A stretch of DNA of 18,661 bases, taken from contig CAYJPT010000036.1 in the NCBI GenBank assembly GCA_964372165.1, positions 1-18,661 of the forward strand, read 5' to 3'. The position numbers and the translations under genes were made by a program. Positions 8,710 through 14,218 of this stretch are shown one piece after another. The notes beneath the pieces are model-generated. The model saw only the letters and a list, made by a program, of their open reading frames with translations. It had not been told where the DNA came from and did not search any database. The stretch is from CAYJAD01 sp964372165 (lineage in GTDB: Bacteria; Desulfobacterota; Desulfovibrionia; Desulfovibrionales; Desulfovibrionaceae). Position 1 is the first letter of the stretch. Each line of letters starts with the position of its first letter.

Positions 8710-9260
8710 GAGTTCCTAAATCCCCCAGCAGAGGGAGCAAGGCAAGGTGTGCCTTGCCTAACTTCACCCGAAACATATTTTTTATGTAAAGCTTGCGCTA
8801 CATTATCCGGCACAAGATCTTCAACACTACCGCCATGACTTGCTGCAGCTTTAATAATAGTTGAGCTTATGTAAAGCCACTGGTAGTCAGTCATTAAAAA
8901 TACTGTTTGTATCTCACGCTGTAACTTTCGGTTCATAAGAGCCAGCTGAAATTCATATTCAAAGTCCGATACAGCCCTAAGACCTCTTAATATAACATGC
9001 GCTCCACGCCTTGCAACATAATCTACCAACAATCCAGAAAATGGCTCAACCACTGCACCTTGCACATCAGCCAAGGCTTCTTTAGCCATTTGCACTCGTT
9101 CCTTATGGCTAAAAAGTGGATTTTTTGGGGTATTGTCTGCAACAGCCACAACTACAGTGTCAAAAATATCACAGCCACGACGAATAAGACTCAAATGCCC
9201 ATTGGTAATTGGATCAAAAGTACCTGGGTATACAGCTATACGCTCTTTTCTACCTTCCAT
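8706..9260 (-). CDS. coaD: Phosphopantetheine adenylyltransferase CoaD
   Basis: Transfers AMP from ATP to 4'-phosphopantetheine, making dephospho-CoA, the penultimate step of CoA synthesis. The nucleotidyltransferase signature YPGTFDPITNGH is at 11-22, with the TNGH variant of the HxGH motif. RGLRAVSDFEYEFQLALMNRKL follows, then YISSTIIKAAASHGG, the family ISST motif. At 184 residues it exceeds the usual length of about 160. The extra tail (about 17 residues after KKYVSGEV) is encoded by a palindromic stretch at 8740-8759 and has a low-complexity look (RQGTPCLAPSAGGF). The gene overlaps rsmD upstream by 25 bases and miaA downstream by 4. The next enzyme of the pathway, CoaE, is the second half of the fusion at 5845-7413. 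Confidence 0.94.
   Translation of the reverse strand: MEGRKERIAVYPGTFDPITNGHLSLIRRGCDIFDTVVVAVADNTPKNPLFSHKERVQMAKEALADVQGAVVEPFSGLLVDYVARRGAHVILRGLRAVSDFEYEFQLALMNRKLQREIQTVFLMTDYQWLYISSTIIKAAASHGGSVEDLVPDNVAQALHKKYVSGEVRQGTPCLAPSAGGFRNS
8740..8759 (-). repeat. Perfect palindrome inside the 3' end of coaD
   Basis: aggcaagg (8740-8747) and ccttgcct (8752-8759) form a perfect eight-base stem with a four-base loop, within the codons for the CoaD extra tail and 30 to 50 bases before the miaA start. No T-run follows on the minus strand, so it is not a terminator. It could be a small inserted repeat or a structure that affects the coaD-miaA junction. Confidence 0.6.
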
Positions 9261-9808
9261 AATATTACTCGTGTTTGCCCAAAGGTGCGCTCTGTTAACA
9301 CCTCAAGATCTTTATGAGCCTCTGCCGGCACAAGCTTGGTAGAACATTCCACCTCAGCAATTATAATGCTATCTTCATGCACCCAATGATTACGCACAAG
9401 TCTACTTAAAGTTGGATTAAGTAGATTTTTTCCATATGGCGGATCAATAAAAACCACATCGTATGCTTGATTTGGCCTTATATTTAATGCTTTTATCACA
9501 TCATTTTTCACAATATTACAGCGCGCTGCATCAAGGGCTAACATATCGCTATTTTTTTGCAGACATTGCACAGCAGATGCAGAATTTTCAACTAAAGTAG
9601 CTCGTATTGCCCCACGACTTAAACATTCAAAAGCCAAAGAACCACTACCAGCAAAAAGGTCTAAAACTATACTCTCAGACCATACCACATCTCGTGACTG
9701 CAACATAGAAAAGAGTGCCTCACGTACTCTTGACATGGCCGGCCTATAGCCCGGTCCTTCAACAGTTTTAAGCACCCTACCTCTAAAATTTCCAGATATT
9801 ATACGCAT
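9236..9808 (-). CDS. rsmD: 16S rRNA (guanine966-N2)-methyltransferase RsmD
   Basis: Methylates G966 of 16S rRNA with S-adenosylmethionine. The 190-residue product opens with MRIISGNFRGR and RPAMSRVREALFSML, both typical of RsmD. The SAM-binding motif VLDLFAGSGS is at 48-57 and the catalytic DPPY at 122-125. Length and order of motifs fit the family, and the pairing of rsmD with coaD is a widespread arrangement. It is the first gene of the minus-strand operon. Its start lies next to the hairpin-rich region at 9871-10011, so its promoter should be between 9809 and about 9870, but I cannot pick hexamers there with confidence. Confidence 0.93.
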   Translation of the reverse strand: MRIISGNFRGRVLKTVEGPGYRPAMSRVREALFSMLQSRDVVWSESIVLDLFAGSGSLAFECLSRGAIRATLVENSASAVQCLQKNSDMLALDAARCNIVKNDVIKALNIRPNQAYDVVFIDPPYGKNLLNPTLSRLVRNHWVHEDSIIIAEVECSTKLVPAEAHKDLEVLTERTFGQTRVILWKVEKSV

Positions 9809-9870
9809 TGCATCCCAAAGACTTTACCTATTAATACAGTTTAATAAGCAAATATGTTTTATATATTTTA

Positions 9871-9905
9871 CGTGCTTAAGTAGGCAATTGTGCCTACTTT
9901 GCACG
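9871..9905. repeat. Long hairpin with internal bulge
   Basis: The inner stem aagtaggca (9878-9886) and tgcctactt (9891-9899) has a four-base loop. An outer stem of cgtgc (9871-9875) and gcacg (9901-9905) extends it beyond a small asymmetric bulge. No T-run follows in either direction, so it does not look like an intrinsic terminator. Confidence 0.65.
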
Positions 9906-9915
9906 CCGAATGAGA

Positions 9916-9937
9916 GCAAAAAACCACGCTTTTTTGC
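9916..9937. repeat. Small A/T-stem hairpin
   Basis: gcaaaaaa (9916-9923) pairs with ttttttgc (9930-9937) around a six-base loop. The right arm overlaps the start of the dispersed repeat copy at 9933. On the minus strand the right arm reads as an A-run, so terminator function is doubtful. Confidence 0.5.
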
Positions 9938-10011
9938 GTCCCACGGGGCGAATGAAGGCAGTGTGCCTTTCTGATTTATTCTGCTTGCATAATAAATCAG
10001 CATTTCCTTAA
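9933..10011 (+). repeat. Dispersed palindromic repeat, copy 1
   Basis: These 79 bases match the complement of 18583-18661 at 76 positions. The block contains two hairpins: aaggca/tgcctt (9956-9969) and ctgatttatt/aataaatcag (9971-10000). It ends with catttccttaa, the string that also opens the window. The true left end is unknown because copy 2 is cut by the window at the point matching 9933. Confidence 0.88.
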
Positions 10012-10150
10012 AAAGCAAAATAGTAAAAAATATAATTTACATCATATTACTAGTTTTACACCATGGCGCAAGAGGTAGACTATGCCTACATCAAGAAATA
10101 ATTGCAAGTATTACAACTGCCTTGTATAAAAAAAACTACACTTTTATCTC

Positions 10151-10179
10151 TTGCACATCATATAAAATACTAATATAAT
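10151..10179 (+). promoter_or_regulatory. Possible promoter of the LOG-tadA genes
   Basis: A perfect -10 box TATAAT (10174-10179) lies 17 bases after TTGCAC (10151-10156), a poor -35 that shares only TTG with the consensus. The implied start near 10186 gives a leader of about 80 bases that would contain the small-element end at 10198-10230. Confidence 0.4.
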
Positions 10180-10197
10180 TAACGTGATTTACAACTA

Positions 10198-10230
10198 AAA
10201 ACTCCTGCACAATTCATTATGCTGAGGATT
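10198..10230 (+). repeat. Solo end of the small element found at 16924-17131
   Basis: The stretch starting actcctgcacaattcatt (10201-10218) matches the complement of the right end of the 208-base element (actcctgcataattcatt, from 17129 down) at 17 of 18 positions, and similarity continues loosely for another 20 bases. Only one end is visible, so this is a truncated or decayed copy. It lies in the presumed leader of the LOG gene. Confidence 0.55.
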
Positions 10231-10233
10231 TTG

Positions 10234-10246
10234 AAGCATTTCCTTA
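10234..10246 (+). repeat. Short copy of the repeat tail agcatttccttaa
   Basis: Thirteen bases match the tail of the dispersed repeat at 9999-10011 and lie just before the LOG ribosome site. Alone it could be chance in AT-rich DNA, but with the adjacent full copy it may mark the edge of an inserted segment (10012-10246). Confidence 0.4.
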
Positions 10247-10265
10247 ATAAATAGACGAGGGTAGA

Positions 10266-10928
10266 ATGAAAATTAATCAAAATAATTTTGAACAATCTAA
10301 TAACATGTCCGAATCTTGGCGCATGATTCGTATTTTAACAGAAATGACCTCCGCCATAGACACACTTAATAATATTGACAAAAATTGTATATCAATCTTC
10401 GGTTCAGCTCAAACCAAAAGTGACTCACCATTTTATGAAGCAGCAGAAGAAATTTCAAAACAGCTTGTACAAAGTGGCTATGGCATAATAACTGGCGGAG
10501 GGCCGGGTATTATGGAAGCTGCAAACAAGGGTGCAAGTGCAGCAGGCGGCCCTTCCGTAGGATTACATATTCATCTACCTAACGAACAGCAATGTAATAA
10601 ATATGTGCAAACACGCTGTGATTTTCGCTACCTCTTTGTACGAAAACTGATTTTTGTTAAATATTCATCTGCTTATGTTGTAATGCCAGGTGGCATAGGA
10701 ACAGTTGATGAGTTATCAGAAATTTTTGCTTTGGTAAAAACAAAGCGCATAGATCCCCTACCTATTATATTATATAATTCAAAATATTGGGACAACTTAA
10801 TTGACTGGTTATATACAAGCATGGCAGGTGAAAATTATATAGATGCAGAATCAATATCCAAAATTATAACTGTTTGCCAAGATCCAGAGCAAGTAATTAG
10901 TACAATTAAAAATTTTGTAAAAACATAA
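10266..10928 (+). CDS. LOG family (TIGR00730-type) nucleotide phosphoribohydrolase
   Basis: A Rossmann-fold protein of the LOG / 'lysine decarboxylase-like' family. Characterised members cleave nucleoside 5'-monophosphates, such as cytokinin riboside phosphates or AMP, to base and ribose 5-phosphate. The 220-residue product shows ISIFGSAQTKSDS near residue 42, TGGGPGIMEAAN (76-87), an Arg-Lys pair (126-127) and the signature PGGIGTVDE (141-149). About 40 N-terminal residues precede the core, as in the longer bacterial branch. Start choice is firm: gacgaggg lies upstream at ordinary spacing. Older annotations as lysine decarboxylase are not supported, since the PGGxGTxxE motif defines the hydrolase. 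It is followed by tadA after 46 bases and probably shares its transcript. The physiological substrate is unknown. Confidence 0.88.
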   Translation: MKINQNNFEQSNNMSESWRMIRILTEMTSAIDTLNNIDKNCISIFGSAQTKSDSPFYEAAEEISKQLVQSGYGIITGGGPGIMEAANKGASAAGGPSVGLHIHLPNEQQCNKYVQTRCDFRYLFVRKLIFVKYSSAYVVMPGGIGTVDELSEIFALVKTKRIDPLPIILYNSKYWDNLIDWLYTSMAGENYIDAESISKIITVCQDPEQVISTIKNFVKT

Positions 10929-10974
10929 TGTTGTTTGAAAACCTTATTAATCATTTCAAATATTAATATAATTT

Positions 10975-11514
10975 ATGCCGCATAAAATAATTCAAGCGTC
11001 AAACATGCTTACTACACCAGAAGTTATACCCATTGCCGGTCCAATCCCCCCTGCTCCGCTTGGTTTTACTTGGGACGAACTTATGGATATGGCTCATTAT
11101 GAGGCAAGCCTTGCACAAAGCATGGGTGAAATACCCGTTGGTGCAATAATCATCTCAATGCAAGGTAAAATATTAGCAAAAGAGCATAATAAATGTATAT
11201 CATTACATGACCCAACTGCCCATGCAGAAATTTTAGCTTTGCGCACAGCCGGTGTTGCTCTTAATAACTATCGCTTAAATAATACCATCCTAATAGTAAC
11301 ACTAGAGCCATGCCTCATGTGCGCAGGTGCTTTGGTACATGCACGCATTGATGGATTAGTTTATGGTGCGGCAGATAGGCGTGCAGGGGCCATATCTTCA
11401 TGTTGTGAGGGGCTAAACTATGGCTTCTTAAATCATAAAATATGGCATATGGGTGGTGTGCGCAGTGAAAAATGTGCAGCCATTTTAAAAGACTTTTTTA
11501 ATAAAAAAATATAA
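10975..11514 (+). CDS. tadA: tRNA-specific adenosine deaminase TadA
   Basis: Zinc enzyme that deaminates A34 to inosine in the tRNA-Arg anticodon. The cytidine-deaminase-type zinc site is complete: HAE with His83 and the proton-shuttling Glu85, and PCLMC with Cys113 and Cys116. The GEIPVGAIII entry strand and HARIDGLVYGAADRRAGA follow the TadA pattern. The 179-residue product has about 35 extra residues before the usual start, rich in Pro and Ile. An internal ATG at 11005, or one at 11083, could be the real start. None of these has a clear Shine-Dalgarno sequence, and a TATAAT lies at 10967-10972. The remaining length fits TadA rather than a free-base guanine or cytosine deaminase. It lies between the LOG gene and ychF on the same strand. 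Confidence 0.92.
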   Translation: MPHKIIQASNMLTTPEVIPIAGPIPPAPLGFTWDELMDMAHYEASLAQSMGEIPVGAIIISMQGKILAKEHNKCISLHDPTAHAEILALRTAGVALNNYRLNNTILIVTLEPCLMCAGALVHARIDGLVYGAADRRAGAISSCCEGLNYGFLNHKIWHMGGVRSEKCAAILKDFFNKKI

Positions 11515-11591
11515 ATGCCCTAAACACACTTGCTAAATTCTTCATTGCCACTTAAAAGCTTCTTACACTTTTTCTATAATTGGAGTTTATT

Positions 11592-12689
11592 ATGTCCTTA
11601 AGTATTGGTATTGTTGGTCTGCCAAATGTTGGTAAATCAACCTTATTTAATGCCTTAACCAAGGCACAGCACGCTCAAGCTGCTAATTACCCATTTTGTA
11701 CCATTGAACCTAATAAAGCTACTGTGGCTGTGCCCGATGCACGCCTTGATGTATTAACAGAGCTTGCAAAACCACAAAAAACATTACATGCAAGTGTAGA
11801 CTTTATTGACATTGCTGGACTTGTGCGTGGTGCAAGTACTGGCGAAGGTCTTGGTAATAAATTTCTAGCTACCATACGTGAATGTGCAGCTATAGTGCAC
11901 GTAGTACGTTGCTTTGAGGATGAAAATATTACTCATGTGGATGGTGACATTGGCCCCATACGTGATATAGAAACCATTGAAACTGAGCTTTTACTTGCTG
12001 ATATACAGTCCACTGAAAAACGCCTTGAGCGTCTACGTAAACAACGTGGTGACAAAACAATTCAAGCTTTAGCTGACCAAGTGGCACTCTTGCTTGAACA
12101 TTTAAATGCAGGTAATGCGGCAAGTAGCTTTGTAAAACCAGAAGGTGACGCTTTTGCTACACAATGGCGTGAAATGGGCTTAATTACTGCAAAAAAAGTT
12201 ATTTACTGCGCAAATGTGGATGAAAATAGCATTGCAGATACCAACGACTATGTAAACAGTGTACAAAGCTTAGCTAAAGAACGCCAGGCTGGTTTTACAA
12301 CAATTTGTGCAAAAATTGAAGAAGAATTACAAGGTTTACCAGATGATGAACAAGCTGATATGCTTGAATCTTTTGGCCTTGCAGAAAGTGGCCTTGAGCG
12401 CATAATACGTACTGGCTATGAAACACTTGGGCTTTGCAGCTATTTTACTGTAGGCGAAAAAGAGGTTCGCGCTTGGACCATACATGAAGGCTGGAAAGCA
12501 CCCCAAGCAGCAGGCGTTATTCATACTGACTTTGAACGAGGATTTATACGAGCTGAAGTTATATCTTATGTAGATTTTGTACAGCATAAAAGTGAAGCAG
12601 CCTGTAGGTCTGTAGGAGTTTTACGTACTGAGGGCAAAGAATATATTGTAAAAGATGGAGATGTGGTGCACTTTTTATTTAATGTGTAA
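11592..12689 (+). CDS. ychF: Redox-regulated ATPase/GTPase YchF
   Basis: A universally conserved P-loop protein of the OBG/Ola1 group that binds ATP rather than GTP in studied members and associates with ribosomes. From the ATG at 11592 the product has 365 residues, the normal length. The Walker A motif GLPNVGKS is at 9-16, a G3-like DIAGLVRGAS with GEGLGNKFLATIRE follows, and the specificity position reads NVDE rather than NKXD. The C-terminal TGS domain begins near CSYFTVGEKEVRAW. The frame is open from a TTG at 11580, but ggag seven bases upstream of the ATG at 11592 fixes the start there. It ends before a strong terminator. Confidence 0.95.
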   Translation: MSLSIGIVGLPNVGKSTLFNALTKAQHAQAANYPFCTIEPNKATVAVPDARLDVLTELAKPQKTLHASVDFIDIAGLVRGASTGEGLGNKFLATIRECAAIVHVVRCFEDENITHVDGDIGPIRDIETIETELLLADIQSTEKRLERLRKQRGDKTIQALADQVALLLEHLNAGNAASSFVKPEGDAFATQWREMGLITAKKVIYCANVDENSIADTNDYVNSVQSLAKERQAGFTTICAKIEEELQGLPDDEQADMLESFGLAESGLERIIRTGYETLGLCSYFTVGEKEVRAWTIHEGWKAPQAAGVIHTDFERGFIRAEVISYVDFVQHKSEAACRSVGVLRTEGKEYIVKDGDVVHFLFNV

Positions 12690-12730
12690 TCTTTTTCAAA
12701 AATATAAAATACACGTTTTAAAGTATTTAT

Positions 12731-12776
12731 AAAATAAAGACCTTTGTGGAAATTATTACGCAAAGGTCTTTATTTT
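12731..12776. terminator. Strong bidirectional terminator between ychF and trmJ
   Basis: A perfect 16-base inverted repeat (12731-12746 and 12761-12776, core aaagacctttg / caaaggtcttt) has a 14-base loop, with A-rich and T-rich outer arms on both sides. It fits termination of ychF in one direction and trmJ in the other. The trmJ stop codon (12770-12772) lies inside the stem. Confidence 0.88.
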
Positions 12777-13525
12777 TTGCACTTATTCCTTACTTGCCTG
12801 CACACGCCCATAAGCGCATCATATTCATGGCGACGTATACTTACCCTACCTAAAAAGCGACGCAAGGGCATAAGAAAATAATCAGGATTGTCCCCATGTA
12901 GATAATCAATATGCAAAAGCATGTCTTTCAAATTAGCATAAAGTCGGTCTTGGTCTTGTGCTGAAATACGTAAAGGACTTTCTTCAACCTTACTTTCATG
13001 CTTATAAGGCTCTTGAATATTTTTTAGACATTCATACAAAATTAATAAAGTTGCTTGCGCTATATTAAGCGATGATGCACCAGCTGTTGGAATTGTTACC
13101 AGACGTTGGCAACACTCTATCTCTTCATTAGTAAGTCCCTTATCTTCTGGTCCCATAAGCAAAGCAACTCGTGAACCTTCTTTTAAAACAGTGCAAATTT
13201 CCTCTGCAACTTGCCTAGGACTTAAAAGTTCACGCCTCCAGCCACCGGTTCTTGCTGTGCTGCCTACAACTAATGCGTAAGGAGCAATAGCTTGGCGTAA
13301 TGTTGGGTAAATTTCAATGGCATCAAGAATGTTTTTTCCCTTACTTGTAGCAAGCTGCATGGCTTTGTCTTTATTCCACAGTTCAGGCGCAACAAGGTTT
13401 ATGCCACTAGCTCCCATATTAGCACAAGCCCTTGCAACCATACCAACATTTTCAGGAAATCGACTTTTAACAATTACCACATCAAGACCATTCAAATTGG
13501 GCAATGTAACCTTTTCAGATAACAT
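12770..13525 (-). CDS. trmJ: TrmJ-like tRNA 2'-O-methyltransferase (SPOUT family)
   Basis: A SpoU/TrmH-family methyltransferase that forms the trefoil-knot SAM site. The 251-residue product shows SRFPENVGMVARACANMGAS (21-40), the RNA- and Arg-bearing motif 1. Motif 2 LMGPEDKGLTNEEIECC (123-139) and motif 3 IPTAGASSLNIAQA (145-158) follow. The C-terminal region FLMPLRRFLGRVSIRRHEYDAL is typical of TrmJ, which methylates residue 32 in the anticodon loop, rather than of TrmH or RlmB. The substrate nucleotide remains an inference. No clear Shine-Dalgarno sequence precedes the ATG. It lies 108 bases after the DUF456 gene, with two hairpins between them, and its end is fused to a bidirectional terminator. 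Confidence 0.88.
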   Translation of the reverse strand: MLSEKVTLPNLNGLDVVIVKSRFPENVGMVARACANMGASGINLVAPELWNKDKAMQLATSKGKNILDAIEIYPTLRQAIAPYALVVGSTARTGGWRRELLSPRQVAEEICTVLKEGSRVALLMGPEDKGLTNEEIECCQRLVTIPTAGASSLNIAQATLLILYECLKNIQEPYKHESKVEESPLRISAQDQDRLYANLKDMLLHIDYLHGDNPDYFLMPLRRFLGRVSIRRHEYDALMGVCRQVRNKCKK

Positions 13526-13565
13526 ACAAATCTTTTACTATAGTTAAAATTTACAATTTTTATTT

Positions 13566-13591
13566 ATAGTAATTTCAGTTGAAATTACTAT
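13566..13591. repeat. AT-rich perfect hairpin upstream of trmJ
   Basis: atagtaatttca (13566-13577) pairs with tgaaattactat (13580-13591), a 12-base arm palindrome with a two-base centre. In solution the stem would use ten or eleven pairs. Its near-perfect dyad could also bind a dimeric regulator. No T-run follows on the minus strand. Confidence 0.55.
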
Positions 13592-13592
13592 C

Positions 13593-13612
13593 TTGACTGC
13601 GAGAGCAGTCAA
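13593..13612. repeat. GAGA-tetraloop hairpin between the DUF456 gene and trmJ
   Basis: ttgactgc (13593-13600) pairs with gcagtcaa (13605-13612) around gaga, a GNRA-type loop on the plus strand (tctc on the minus strand, the transcribed sense here). It lies directly beside the AT-rich hairpin, 22 bases past the DUF456 stop. It may slow or protect the 3' end of the upstream message; terminator function is unclear because no T-run follows. Confidence 0.5.
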
Positions 13613-13633
13613 ACACTTTAAAATACTATAAAA

Positions 13634-14218
13634 TTAAGCAATCATATTCTGTAACATAAAATACACATATTCAATGGGTTGTGGTAGTTTAGGCCATATG
13701 TAATGCCCGGTGACGGCAATCATTGCTCCGCCAATACCGCACTTACATACTGTACCTAAAAAACGTCCCATCATCGCCCCAAAGGCAGCATCAAGTGATT
13801 CTTTATTTGAACGTCCTTTGAGCTTTTCCATAATAAAGCAACCAAGCCAAGCACCTAATAGTGCACCAATAAACGCACCAATACCAAAAAATAATGGTGC
13901 AAGCACAATAGCACCAACTATTGCCCCCACTACTCCGGCAAAGGTACCAGATGATGTTGAGCCATATTTTTTGGCTTTCATCACTTGTAGACCAAGTTCT
14001 AAAACTTCACCAGCTACAGCAAGCCCTATTATTATAACAAAAAATAACGTGCCCAGTTGTGATGTATCAGGATACACATATTTCCATAAAGCTATAAAAC
14101 CAAGAATAATCCAATTTGCCGGTAAACTGAAAATATTCAAAAATAAAATGAGGGTTAAAAACCCCATAAACCCAGCAGCAAGTATATAAGCTAAGCCAGG
14201 TGGTATAATTAATTCCAT
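13634..14218 (-). CDS. DUF456 family membrane protein
   Basis: A 194-residue inner-membrane protein of the DUF456 family, whose function is not known. It has an N-terminal hydrophobic pair of segments (GLAYILAAGFMGFLTLILFL and a second near ANWIILGFIALW). A third follows at LFFVIIIGLAVAGEVLEL, and then a glycine-rich block at 85-125 (GTFAGVVGAIVGAIVLAPLF), characteristic of the family, with GAFIGALLGAWLGCF. A short charged loop KLKGRSNKESLDAAFGAMMGRF precedes the last segment. The motif AGEVLELG is the usual landmark. It overlaps the paaK end by 10 bases, so the two are probably translated together. The link to the ligase is positional only. Confidence 0.82.
   Translation of the reverse strand: MELIIPPGLAYILAAGFMGFLTLILFLNIFSLPANWIILGFIALWKYVYPDTSQLGTLFFVIIIGLAVAGEVLELGLQVMKAKKYGSTSSGTFAGVVGAIVGAIVLAPLFFGIGAFIGALLGAWLGCFIMEKLKGRSNKESLDAAFGAMMGRFLGTVCKCGIGGAMIAVTGHYIWPKLPQPIEYVYFMLQNMIA

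Larger units (their letters stand above)
9809..10265. other. Divergent intergenic region with hairpins and repeat pieces
   Basis: This stretch separates the divergent rsmD and LOG genes. It contains four hairpins (9871-9905, 9916-9937, 9956-9969, 9971-10000), a 79-base dispersed repeat (9933-10011), a perfect -10 box (10174-10179), one end of a small element (10198-10230), and a second copy of agcatttccttaa at 10234-10246. A 64-codon minus-strand frame crosses the repeat and is not taken as a gene. Confidence 0.6.

Noticed and set aside
9824..10018. 64-codon minus-strand frame at the rsmD-LOG divide
   Set aside because: It runs across the dispersed repeat and hairpins, its ribosome site is too close to the ATG, and no family is recognised. 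It is kept only as a repeat-borne curiosity in the findings.
11575..11580. TATAAT just before ychF as a promoter
   Set aside because: The implied start would fall at or within the Shine-Dalgarno sequence, and no -35 is visible; AT-rich DNA gives such boxes by chance.
13710..14189. 159-codon plus-strand frame opposite the DUF456 gene
   Set aside because: It is the antisense shadow of a glycine/alanine-rich membrane protein, and its Pro/Ala-rich product is what that would give.
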